A stretch of 6,574 nt of DNA from an uncultured bacterium (GTDB lineage: Bacteria > Verrucomicrobiota > Lentisphaeria > Oligosphaerales > Oligosphaeraceae), in the NCBI GenBank assembly GCA_902783355.1, contig CACZQQ010000419.1, positions 1-6,574 on the forward strand, written 5' to 3'. Below the pieces are notes generated by a model. The model saw nothing but the letters and a program-made list of their open reading frames with translations. It made no database searches and had not been told where the DNA came from. Shown one piece after another: positions 1-5,991 of the stretch (its first letter is position 1; each line of letters opens with the position of its first letter). Position numbers and translations under genes: made by a program.

Positions 1-33
1 CAAAAAAAGTTTTGTTCCCAAGAGGGTAGGTAA
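1..33 (+). repeat. Left 33-bp inverted repeat arm
   Basis: This arm opens with C then A7, GTTTTG and TTCCC, and ends GGGTAGGTAA. It matches the reverse complement of 201-233 at all 33 positions; identity stops at base 34. It touches the window edge and may be longer outside. Confidence 0.95.
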
Positions 34-48
34 AACAACCATCTTGTC

Positions 49-64
49 GCGCCCTTGCGGGCGC
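49..64. repeat. GC hairpin A, stem GCGCCC / GGGCGC
   Basis: A perfect 6-bp stem with loop TTGC. The same stem sequence recurs exactly at 97-112 and approximately at 135-150, so the core of the element contains a repeated hairpin unit with changing loops. Confidence 0.8.
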
Positions 65-96
65 CGAGAGCTTTGGGTTGGCCTTCCGCAGGCTGC

Positions 97-112
97 GCGC
101 CCTGACGGGCGC
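97..112. repeat. GC hairpin B, stem GCGCCC / GGGCGC
   Basis: A perfect 6-bp stem identical to hairpin A, with loop TGAC instead of TTGC. Its first base is 48 bp from the first base of hairpin A. Confidence 0.8.
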
Positions 113-134
113 TTGCCAGCGGTTACGCAATGTC

Positions 135-150
135 GCGCACTTCCGTGCAC
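135..150. repeat. GC hairpin C, degenerate copy
   Basis: GCGCAC, loop TTCC, GTGCAC: five of six stem positions pair. The leading context TGTCGCGC is the same as before hairpin A, so it looks like a diverged third copy of the same unit. Confidence 0.6.
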
Positions 151-157
151 TGCCGCT

Positions 158-183
158 TCCGCCTTCGCCAAGGCTATGGCGGA
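158..183. repeat. Hairpin TCCGCC / GGCGGA with 14-nt loop
   Basis: TCCGCC at 158-163 pairs with GGCGGA at 178-183. The intervening 14 bases contain a smaller GCC-AA-GGC inverted repeat. The stretch CTTCGCCAAGGCTATGGCGG resembles a short dispersed motif that I recall being translated in many environmental genomes as spurious RQGYGGQ or AKAMADK peptides; both peptides are indeed readable here in two plus-strand frames. That recollection is unverified. Confidence 0.6.
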
Positions 184-200
184 CAAGTCACAGCTTTCTA

Positions 201-233
201 TTACCTACCCTCTTGGGAACAAAACTTTTTTTG
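201..233 (-). repeat. Right 33-bp inverted repeat arm
   Basis: This is the exact reverse complement of 1-33, starting TTACCTACCC and ending AAAACTTTTTTTG. It lies 81 bp beyond the stop codon of the lacI-type gene, so on the minus strand it is the first arm transcribed after that gene. Confidence 0.95.
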
Positions 234-256
234 GATCGAGTCGCTGGAGGCAGGGG

Positions 257-277
257 CGGCACGGAGGCCCCATGCCG
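257..277 (-). terminator. Possible 3' hairpin after the lacI-type gene
   Basis: In the minus-strand transcript an 8-bp stem (CGGCAUGG with CCGUGCCG, one G-U pair) closes a 5-nt loop, starting 37 nt after the lacI-type stop codon. On the plus strand one pair is lost (C-A), so the structure favours the minus-strand RNA. No U-tract follows, so it is not a standard intrinsic terminator; it may protect the 3' end or work with the inverted-repeat element beyond it. The rest of 234-314 shows nothing else recognisable. Confidence 0.3.
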
Positions 278-314
278 TGTCTGTCGCTATATCTTCTTTG
301 CCACCAAACAGTTA

Positions 315-1346
315 CTACTTAAAAGCGACTCTTTCTCCGGGGACCTTGAGGCGGATGGGGGCCGCGTCTTTTTCCTTGGCCTCGATCAGTTGCAGGAGGG
401 AGGCGACGGCCTGCTGCCCGATGAGCCTGTCCTGCGGGACGATGGTGGGGATTCCGGAGACGACGCATCCTTCGGCGCTGTCGGTGCAGACGATGGGCAT
501 GGGGCGTCCGAGGCTTGGCACGAGGCCGACCAGCAGGCTTGTGACATTGTAGGTAGGGGATATGATGCCGTCGCAGCTGCCCAGCTGCTGGAAGAGATGC
601 GTGAAATCGGGCCTTTCGTAGTCGCTGGGGGCTGTCTTGAGGGCCTCCGGCGGGAGGCCGCGTTCGTCCATGGCGCGCTGGATGCCGTTGGCGGTTTCCG
701 CCACGACGGAGGTCTCCGCCTGCGGCTTCAGCCAGAGGGGGGCCCTGGAGCCCATGGCGAGGAGCTGCGTGGTGGCTTCGTAGGCGGCGTAGCTGAAGTC
801 GCTGGTGATGTAGTTGCAGCTGGTCGACTCCATGGCGTCGGGCGTGTTGGTCAGGAAGAGGGTCGGCGTCTGCATGCTGACCAGTTCGCTCCAGTAGAAG
901 TCGTCCCTGCGGATGCCCCAGATGATGAGGCCGTCGAGGAGATGGGAGCGGAACATGGATTCATAGCGGCCGCTCTGCTTGACGCGCTGGTCGTTGAAGA
1001 GCATCATCAGGTCATACGGCGTTTTCTGGAGGGCCATGGAGATGCCGCCCATGATGAGGGCCAGGTGGCGGTCGAGGAAGACCGTGTGTTCCGTCTCGTC
1101 CAGATTGTAGGGCACAAGAAGCCCGATGACGTTGCTGCGCTTGCGGAAGAGGCGCTGCGCATTGACGTTGGGGACGTAGTTCAGCTTCCGCGCGGCGTCC
1201 GCCACCAGCTGGCGCGTCTTCTCCGAGAGGGGCAGGCGGTGGGCCGTGTCGTTCAGGACCTTCGAGACGGTGCAGGTGCTCAGGCCCACGTATTTCGCCA
1301 GGTCGCGGATGCTGCAGTTCTTGCCTGGGCGGCTCCTTCCTGTCAT
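315..1346 (-). CDS. LacI-family transcriptional regulator
   Basis: A 343-residue DNA-binding regulator, the usual length for the family. Residues 12-32 (SIRDLAKYVG, then LSTCTVSKVLN) form the N-terminal helix-turn-helix. The hinge follows at about 58-72 (PNVNAQRLF), with Leu67 in the place of the minor-groove-inserting leucine. The remainder is a periplasmic-binding-protein-like sensor domain that starts IGLLVP and ends with the family pattern CTDS...GIPTIVPQD...G..A. Such proteins normally bind a sugar or sugar phosphate and repress or activate a nearby operon; the ligand cannot be read from sequence. The ATG is supported by a GGAGG seven bases upstream and overlaps the upstream stop codon as ATGA. 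It is the last gene of the run, with no visible promoter of its own, so it is probably co-transcribed with nagB and may be autoregulated. Family is certain; target and effector are inferred. Confidence 0.93.
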   Translation of the reverse strand: MTGRSRPGKNCSIRDLAKYVGLSTCTVSKVLNDTAHRLPLSEKTRQLVADAARKLNYVPNVNAQRLFRKRSNVIGLLVPYNLDETEHTVFLDRHLALIMGGISMALQKTPYDLMMLFNDQRVKQSGRYESMFRSHLLDGLIIWGIRRDDFYWSELVSMQTPTLFLTNTPDAMESTSCNYITSDFSYAAYEATTQLLAMGSRAPLWLKPQAETSVVAETANGIQRAMDERGLPPEALKTAPSDYERPDFTHLFQQLGSCDGIISPTYNVTSLLVGLVPSLGRPMPIVCTDSAEGCVVSGIPTIVPQDRLIGQQAVASLLQLIEAKEKDAAPIRLKVPGERVAFK

Positions 1347-3985
1347 GGGGCGGCCTCCGGCTTGCCCGCGCCCATGGCGGCCTCCAGGCCGGGGTCGGGC
1401 TGCGCGCCGTTCTGGACGGCCTGGCGATACCACTTGAGGGCCTCCGCGCGCTTCGCGTCCGCCAGCGCCTCCATGGCGGCGCGGCTTCTCTGGTCCTGTC
1501 GGGCCTGCCGCCGCAGTTCGGAGGAGCGCGCCAGTTCCAGCATGGCCAGGTTGAAGGCGGCCTCCGCGTCGTCCGGCTTCAGGGAAAGGGTGCGGCGGAA
1601 CTGGACGGCGGCGGCCTCCTGCCACTTCATGGTGGAGAGGGCGATGCCGAAGAGGCGCGCGACCTCCGGGTCGTCCGGCTTGAGGGCGGCGGCGCGCGCG
1701 AGGCCCGCCAGCGCCCACAGCGGCTGGTTGAGCTGCACCATGGCGAAGCCGAGGCCCAGGAGGATTTCGCTGTCGTCGGGGGCGAGGCGGAAGGCCTGGT
1801 TGAGGTAGGCGGCCGCGCTCTGGTCGTCCCCCTTGTTGACGGCGATGAGGCCCAGGCGCTTGAGGGCAATCAGGTTGTCGGGCTGCATCTTGAGGGCCTG
1901 CTCGTAGTTCCACTGGGCGGTCTCCACCTTGCCTTGGCGCTCCGCGTCCACGCCCTGCCGCAGGAAGCCCTTGAGGATGATCTCGTCGGTGACGGAGAGG
2001 GCGCCTGCGGCCTGCGATTGCTGTTGCGGCTGCGGCGCCGCCGTCTCCGCCGCTTGTGCGGACGTTTCGTGGACGGCCGCCGTGGCGCGTGCGGTGGCCA
2101 GTTCGGCCTGCGTCGCCTCGGCCAGGCTGCTCTGGCGGCGCAGTTCCTGCTCCAGCATGCGCTTTTCATTGTCGCGGCGGACGAGGGCGGCCTCCAGCTC
2201 CTGCCGCTTGCGGGTCTCGTTGGCGGCCTGGGCCTCCAGGTCCTTGAGGCGGCCCGTCCAGAGGCGTTCGGCGTCGTCGCCGGCCCTGCGGATGGCGAGG
2301 CGGAGCTGGTCGGCGAAGCCGCGCGCCTCCTCCTCCAGCCTGGCGACGCGCGCCCTGGCGGCCTCCAGCTCCGGCTGCAGGGGATTCGCCTCCTTGTCCG
2401 CCTTGGTCTTCTCTTCGGCCGCGGAAAGCGCCTTTCTGGCGTCCTCAAGTTCGGCGCGGAGTCTTGCCAGTTCCAGCGCGTCCTTCTGGCTCCGCTCCTG
2501 CAATTCGCGGATGTAGTCCTTCACATTCGCCTGGCCGATGCTCTCTTCCAGCTCCTGGAGGCGCCGCTTGAGGTCGGCCACTTCCTGCCGCGCCTGCTCC
2601 AGCTCCTTCTCCTGCGCGGCGGCATTGGCGGCGATTCCGGCGTTGGCGGCCTGCAGCTTGCGGTTCTGCTCAAGCGCCTCCTCCTTCTGGCGGAGCGTCT
2701 CTCGGGTCTTCGCAAGCTCCTCGCGGGCGGCGGCCAGCTCCTGCCGCAGGGCGCCCGTCTGGCGCTCCGCCTCCGTGGCGGCGGCCTCCAGCTTTTCCAG
2801 AAGCGCCTTCTGCGTCGCGACGAGGGCGGCCTGGTCCCGCGCCTGCTGCTCCAATTTCCCCTTCTGGGCGGCGAGGCTGGACATTTCCGCCTGCAGGGCC
2901 CCCAGGTTCTTGGCGGCGCTCTCCCCCCGCTGCTCCAGCAGGCTCAGGCGCTCGTTCAACTCGCCGACGCTCTCTTCGGCCTGCGAGAGCTTGCGCTTGA
3001 GGGTCAGGACCTCCAGCTGGGCGGAACGCAATTCCTCCTCCTTGCTCCGCAGCTGCGCCTGCAGCTGCGGAATCTCGCCCGTCGCCTTCTGCCGGTCGCT
3101 GGCGGCGCTCTCGCGCAGCCGCACGATGTCCGCGCGCAAATGCTCCATTTCGGCGGTCTGCTCGGCATGGCGCCTCTGGGCGGTGGCGGCTTCGCGTTCG
3201 GCGGCCGCCAGACGCTGCTCCAATGTCCTGCCGCGGTTCTCCGCCTGCTCCAGCTGCGCGGCCAGGCGCTCGCGCTCGCGCCGCTGCGCCTCCAGCTGTT
3301 TGGAGGCCTGCTCCAGTTCGCCGCGGACGGCGGCCATCTGCTTCTCCACCTCGGGGAGGCGGGCGACGGCGGGGTCGGGGCGGCGCGCCACCTCCAAATC
3401 CTCCTTGAGGGTGGCCAGCTGCGCGGTCAGAAGCCGCACTTGGGATGTTAACGTATCTCTTTCGCGTTTAAGGAGTTGCATATTCTCCTGGCTGACGGCG
3501 GCCTGGGCGGCCTCCTGCCGCGCCCTCTCCAGCTCCTGCCGCGCGGCCTGGAGGTCGCGGGTCAGCTCGGAGGTCTTGTCACGGAGGGTCTGCAAGTCGT
3601 CCGCCTGCCGGTTCACCGTGGCGAAGAGCTCCTCCTTGGACATGAAGTCCAGGTTGTGGGCGTTGGCGGCCCGCAGCAGGTCGATCTGCTTGCGGCAATA
3701 TTCTATGCGGAAATTGATGAGGGACACGTTCCATTTGGGATAGTCCCGCTGGACCTGGAGGAAGACCTCCAGGGCCTTCTGGTAGCCGTGGAGGGCCGCC
3801 AGCTCCGACTTCTCCTCCATGGCCTTGTCCGCCTGGTTCATGGCCTGGTAGCCGGCCATCCATGCATGGCGCGCCTCCGGATTGTCGTCCTCCGCGCGGA
3901 AGACAGGCGCCAGCCACAGGAGCAGCACCAGCGCCATCGCGGACAGGAGGCGCTTCCGGATACGGGGACGGCATTTCGCGGGCAT
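1343..3985 (-). CDS. Exported coiled-coil protein with C-terminal TPR repeats
   Basis: An 880-residue protein. Residues 1-31 are a signal peptide (basic CRPRIRKR, hydrophobic LLSAMALVLLLWLAPV, likely cut after VFRA). Residues 32-110 are helical and TPR-like (YQKALEVFLQVQRDYP). About 115-640 is a very long Glu/Gln/Arg/Ala coiled coil, followed by a Gln-rich linker near 645-660. About 678-863 carries four to five TPR units, several ending in PDD or PDN (ALKMQPDN, RLAPDD, ALKPDD, SLKPDD). TPRs bind proteins and coiled coils act as rods or dimer spacers, so a scaffolding or tethering role in the envelope is plausible, but no specific family is recognised. The ATG at 3985 was chosen because AGGTGG stands eight bases before it; GTG at 3994 or 3997 would add three or four residues, and the 3994 one would overlap the upstream stop as GTGA. 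An AT-richer patch with odd codons lies at 3441-3487. Confidence 0.9.
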   Translation of the reverse strand: MPAKCRPRIRKRLLSAMALVLLLWLAPVFRAEDDNPEARHAWMAGYQAMNQADKAMEEKSELAALHGYQKALEVFLQVQRDYPKWNVSLINFRIEYCRKQIDLLRAANAHNLDFMSKEELFATVNRQADDLQTLRDKTSELTRDLQAARQELERARQEAAQAAVSQENMQLLKRERDTLTSQVRLLTAQLATLKEDLEVARRPDPAVARLPEVEKQMAAVRGELEQASKQLEAQRRERERLAAQLEQAENRGRTLEQRLAAAEREAATAQRRHAEQTAEMEHLRADIVRLRESAASDRQKATGEIPQLQAQLRSKEEELRSAQLEVLTLKRKLSQAEESVGELNERLSLLEQRGESAAKNLGALQAEMSSLAAQKGKLEQQARDQAALVATQKALLEKLEAAATEAERQTGALRQELAAAREELAKTRETLRQKEEALEQNRKLQAANAGIAANAAAQEKELEQARQEVADLKRRLQELEESIGQANVKDYIRELQERSQKDALELARLRAELEDARKALSAAEEKTKADKEANPLQPELEAARARVARLEEEARGFADQLRLAIRRAGDDAERLWTGRLKDLEAQAANETRKRQELEAALVRRDNEKRMLEQELRRQSSLAEATQAELATARATAAVHETSAQAAETAAPQPQQQSQAAGALSVTDEIILKGFLRQGVDAERQGKVETAQWNYEQALKMQPDNLIALKRLGLIAVNKGDDQSAAAYLNQAFRLAPDDSEILLGLGFAMVQLNQPLWALAGLARAAALKPDDPEVARLFGIALSTMKWQEAAAVQFRRTLSLKPDDAEAAFNLAMLELARSSELRRQARQDQRSRAAMEALADAKRAEALKWYRQAVQNGAQPDPGLEAAMGAGKPEAAP
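1354..1358 (-). promoter_or_regulatory. Ribosome binding site of the lacI-type gene
   Basis: GGAGG on the minus strand, seven bases before the ATG at 1346. It lies inside the last codons of the coiled-coil/TPR gene and fixes the regulator's start, ruling out a longer protein read from the open frame upstream. Confidence 0.75.
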
Positions 3986-3990
3986 GTCTT

Positions 3991-4623
3991 TCACCACCTG
4001 GCTTTGATGTCCTTGTAGGTGTTGTCCAGCAGTTCGTCGAAGGAGATCCTCCAGGCGCAGCGGTTGTAGTCGCTCTTGCGCCCCGTCGTCTCAAGCATCT
4101 CCGTGGGGGTCGTGAGGCGGACGATGAACTCGATGCCGCCGAGCGCCCTGGCCAGTTCGCCGACCTTCCTGCGCATGGCGGCCGGCGGCGGGCGCTCCGG
4201 ACGCGGCAGGACGATGAAGAGCTCCGTGTCGCCGATGACGTCCATGGAGGGGCCGAGCAGCATGTAGCCCAGCGCCCCCGTGGCGAAGGCCTCCTGCGCG
4301 TCCTTGGCGCTCAGCATCAGCTGCACCATGACATTGTCCCTGCGGCGGAAGACATGGTAGCTTTCGATGGAGAACTCCGGAAAGACGGCGAAATACTTGC
4401 GCACGGCCGCCTCGTCCATCAGCCCGCCGCTGCCCTCCGCGCTGACCGCCTTCAGGACGGCCTTGTAGAGGGCCTGGTACTTTTCCGGCACCTGCATGAC
4501 CAGGGCGACCTTGCAGCCGCCCTTGTCGTCCAGGATGATGTTCTCCTCCAGGGAGAAGGCGCCGAGGCGGCCGGCCAGGGCCGCCAGAAGCGCCACGATG
4601 CATGTCAGGAGGCGTGCTCTCAC
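3991..4623 (-). CDS. Secreted protein of unknown function
   Basis: A 210-residue protein I do not recognise. Residues 1-22 look like a Sec signal peptide (MRARLLTC, then a hydrophobic run to about 18, with cleavage likely after RLGA). The mature part is mixed alpha/beta: a charged start (SLEENIILDD), strand-like KVALVMQVP, a helical stretch around 48-80, strand-like ELFIVLPRP at 134-142, and a C-terminal section with IEFIVRLTTPTEMLETTGR followed by a conserved-looking CAWRISFDELLDN. The rhythm of a polar turn, a Trp strand and a final helix recalls beta-rich periplasmic or lipoprotein domains, but this is only an impression. The start is GTG at 4623, overlapping the nagB stop as GTGA; its only Shine-Dalgarno-like signal is a weak AAGG ten bases upstream, so translation is probably coupled to nagB. 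Cys8 is not in a good lipobox (LLTC). It is likely a partner of the exported coiled-coil/TPR protein encoded 5 nt downstream. Confidence 0.78.
   Translation of the reverse strand: MRARLLTCIVALLAALAGRLGAFSLEENIILDDKGGCKVALVMQVPEKYQALYKAVLKAVSAEGSGGLMDEAAVRKYFAVFPEFSIESYHVFRRRDNVMVQLMLSAKDAQEAFATGALGYMLLGPSMDVIGDTELFIVLPRPERPPPAAMRRKVGELARALGGIEFIVRLTTPTEMLETTGRKSDYNRCAWRISFDELLDNTYKDIKARW
3994..3999 (-). promoter_or_regulatory. Ribosome binding site of the coiled-coil/TPR gene
   Basis: AGGTGG on the minus strand, eight bases before ATG 3985. It overlaps two GTG codons (3997, 3994) that are the competing starts and would leave no room for a Shine-Dalgarno of their own, so the ATG is preferred. 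Confidence 0.6.
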
Positions 4624-5408
4624 AGACGCTCGGCCTTGTAGACGTCGAGGAAGTACTTGTAGGTGTCCACGCGCAGTTCGCCGCAGGCCTGCTCGTCGCA
4701 GGCGATGTAGGCGTTGTTGTGCATGTTGAGGGCGGAGATGGTCCACATCTGGTTGAGGCCGCCTTCGACGCACTCCTTCAGCGCGCGCGCCTTGTTGTGG
4801 CCGCTGATGAGCAGCAGGACCTCGCGGGAGTCGGTGACGGTGGCGACGCCGACGGAGAGCGCCTGCGAGGGCACCTGGCTGGGGTCGTTGCCGAAGAAGC
4901 GGGAGTTGACGATCTTGGTGTCCTCGGTGAGGTCGCGGACGCCCGTGCGGGAGGCCAGCGAGGTGAAGGGCTCGTTGAAGGCGATGTGCCCGTCCACGCC
5001 GGAGCCGCCCAGGAAGAGGTCGATGCCGCCGTAGGAGGCGATCTTCTGCTCGTAGCGGGCGCATTCGGCCTCCAGGTCGGGGGCCATGCCGTTGAGGATG
5101 TTGATGTTCTCGGCCGGGATGTCGATGTGGTCGAAGAGGTTGTCGTGCATGAAGAACCAGTAGCTCTCGTGGTGCTCATGCGGCAGGCCGACGTATTCGT
5201 CCATGTTGAAGGTGACCACGTTCTTGAAGGAGATCTTGCCGGCCTTGTAGGCGGCGACGAAGCGGCGGTAGACGCCGAGGGGGGACGAGCCGGTGGGCAG
5301 TCCCAGCACGAAGGGCTTGTCGCCCTTGTGGTTCCGGATGGCGGCCATGATGTGGTTGGCGGCCCATTCGCACATCAGTTCGTAGTCTTTCTGGATGATG
5401 ACTTTCAT
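4620..5408 (-). CDS. nagB: Glucosamine-6-phosphate deaminase
   Basis: A cytoplasmic enzyme that converts glucosamine 6-phosphate to fructose 6-phosphate and ammonia, the last step of N-acetylglucosamine and chitin-sugar use. At 262 residues it aligns almost end to end with E. coli NagB (266). Visible hallmarks are the phosphate loop GLPTGSSP (36-43), NMDEYVGL with catalytic Asp70, and GSGVDGHIAFNEP with Asp139, His141 and Glu146 (E. coli Asp72, Asp141, His143, Glu148), then SLASRT and NSRFF. Tyr252 matches the allosteric Tyr254. The E. coli allosteric Arg158 is replaced by Gly156 and Thr161 by Asp159, while Lys160 becomes Arg158, so activation by N-acetylglucosamine 6-phosphate may be altered or lost. 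The ATG has GGAG nine bases upstream. It heads the four-gene run ending in the LacI-type regulator; no nagA or transporter is in the window. Confidence 0.97.
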   Translation of the reverse strand: MKVIIQKDYELMCEWAANHIMAAIRNHKGDKPFVLGLPTGSSPLGVYRRFVAAYKAGKISFKNVVTFNMDEYVGLPHEHHESYWFFMHDNLFDHIDIPAENINILNGMAPDLEAECARYEQKIASYGGIDLFLGGSGVDGHIAFNEPFTSLASRTGVRDLTEDTKIVNSRFFGNDPSQVPSQALSVGVATVTDSREVLLLISGHNKARALKECVEGGLNQMWTISALNMHNNAYIACDEQACGELRVDTYKYFLDVYKAERL

Positions 5409-5412
5409 GGTT

Positions 5413-5421
5413 TCCTGCTCC
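5413..5421 (-). promoter_or_regulatory. Ribosome binding site of nagB
   Basis: The minus strand reads GGAGCAGGA before the nagB ATG: GGAG is nine bases away and AGGA four. GGAG is the better placed of the two. Confidence 0.6.
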
Positions 5422-5481
5422 GTATGGTTTGTTTGATTTGCGGCGGCGGGGTGCCGTCGTTATGCTTCCTCGGTTCCGTGC

Positions 5482-5510
5482 AATATAGCACAGATTGCGC
5501 GTTTGGTCAT
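5482..5510 (-). promoter_or_regulatory. Putative sigma70-type promoter for the nagB operon
   Basis: On the minus strand ATGACC (5505-5510; four of six matches to TTGACA) is separated by exactly 17 bases from TATATT (5482-5487; five of six matches to TATAAT). This is the only AT-rich spot in the 97-bp gap (5409-5506) between the CYTH gene and nagB, and the -35 overlaps the CYTH stop codon. Transcription would start near 5475, giving a leader of roughly 65 nt. The -10 sits inside the short palindrome GTGC-TATATT-GCAC (5478-5491), a possible but weak operator. No riboswitch or terminator is evident in the gap. Confidence 0.5.
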
Positions 5511-5989
5511 TCGTCCGGCCATCTTTGCGCTTCGGCGAGGGCGGCGTTGCGGTAGCGCATGTCGTCGCTGACCTCGCGCCCCAGCCAGGAGGGGCGCCGG
5601 AAGGGCGCATCGGCGGAAGGAACCTCGAGCTCGGCGGTGTAGTGCCCCTCGAGGGGGCCGTGGTAGGCGTCGATCTCCCACACGAGGCCCTCCTCTTCGG
5701 CGGGCACGTAGTAGCGCGTCTTGGCGACCGTGCGTCCGCCGCAGAGCCCGTCCAGCATGGCGCGCGCCTCCGCCGCAGGAATCCTGTACTCGAACTCGCG
5801 GCGGGCGGGCCCGGCCTCCTCCCCCTTGATGCAGAGGACGCCGTCCGGCTTGTCGCTTTGCAGGCGGACGCGGACCGCCGTCCTGCCGGTGGCCAGATAG
5901 CCCTGCATGACCTCCGCCTGGCGGACGGCCTGCGTCCGCCAGCTGTCGTCACCCGCCTTCAGAAGGAACTTGTGCTCGATTTCCAGCAT
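5507..5989 (-). CDS. CYTH-domain (triphosphate tunnel metalloenzyme) protein
   Basis: A 160-residue single-domain CYTH protein, the size of the small bacterial tunnel enzymes such as the Nitrosomonas europaea tripolyphosphatase. The signature ExExK is at the N-terminus (EIEHK, Glu3, Glu5, Lys7). Further tunnel residues follow in order: Arg40 and Arg42 (AVRVRLQ), Lys55 (CIKG), Glu65 and Glu67 (EFEYRIP), Lys90 and Arg92 (AKTRYYVP), Glu105 and Asp107 (WEIDAYHG), Glu120 and Glu122 (AELEV). Family members hydrolyse inorganic triphosphate or nucleoside triphosphates with a divalent metal, or make cAMP; the similarity to the short tripolyphosphatase-like group (QGYL, PSWLGREVS, RYRN) favours hydrolysis of a triphosphate. 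The substrate is inferred. The start follows the permease stop by 2 nt, with GGAGG eleven bases upstream, so the two genes are probably co-transcribed. Confidence 0.93.
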   Translation of the reverse strand: MLEIEHKFLLKAGDDSWRTQAVRQAEVMQGYLATGRTAVRVRLQSDKPDGVLCIKGEEAGPARREFEYRIPAAEARAMLDGLCGGRTVAKTRYYVPAEEEGLVWEIDAYHGPLEGHYTAELEVPSADAPFRRPSWLGREVSDDMRYRNAALAEAQRWPDE

Positions 5990-5991
5990 GG

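Larger units (their letters stand above)
1..233. mobile_element. MITE-like element with perfect 33-bp inverted ends and a hairpin-rich core
   Basis: Bases 1-33 and 201-233 are exact reverse complements, enclosing a 167-bp core with no convincing gene. The core holds several short GC-rich hairpins (49-64, 81-93, 97-112, 135-150, 158-183). Long perfect terminal inverted repeats around a short non-coding structured core are what miniature inverted-repeat elements look like. The left arm begins at the first base of the window, so the true end and any target-site duplication cannot be seen. No transposase is present. Each arm runs from an A7 tract outside to a TAA inside, so transcripts from either strand would end the long stem in a U7 tract; the element could therefore also act as a two-way terminator after the lacI-type gene. 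The inverted repeat is directly observed; mobility and terminator function are inferred. Confidence 0.5.

Noticed and set aside
1..314. A CRISPR array, tRNA or integron attC site in the gene-free end
   Set aside because: There are no regularly spaced direct repeats, no cloverleaf, and no GTTRRRY core pair; the structure is one long perfect inverted repeat with small hairpins inside.
78..1808. Long plus-strand open frame over the lacI-type and TPR genes
   Set aside because: It crosses the inverted-repeat element and two well-supported minus-strand genes, its product is low-complexity with no recognisable domain, and long antisense frames are expected in GC-rich DNA.
1934..3743. Plus-strand open frames of about 400-500 codons opposite the coiled coil
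   Set aside because: Their Leu-, Gly- or Ser/Arg-rich products mirror the CTG/CAG/GCG-biased codons of the coiled-coil gene on the other strand; no signal, domain or ribosome binding site supports them.
4600..4623. Lipoprotein signal (LLTC, Cys8) in the secreted protein
   Set aside because: Thr directly before the Cys is atypical for a lipobox, and Cys8 falls before the hydrophobic core rather than after it; an ordinary signal peptide cut near residue 22 fits better.
5444..5456. Hairpin CGGC-GGGGT-GCCG in the gap before nagB as a terminator
   Set aside because: The stem is only 4 bp with no U-tract on either strand, and it lies downstream of the predicted nagB transcription start.
4602..5555. 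Plus-strand 317-codon open frame opposite nagB
   Set aside because: nagB is certain on the minus strand with full family motifs; the antisense product is Val/Gly/Asp-rich with no domain.
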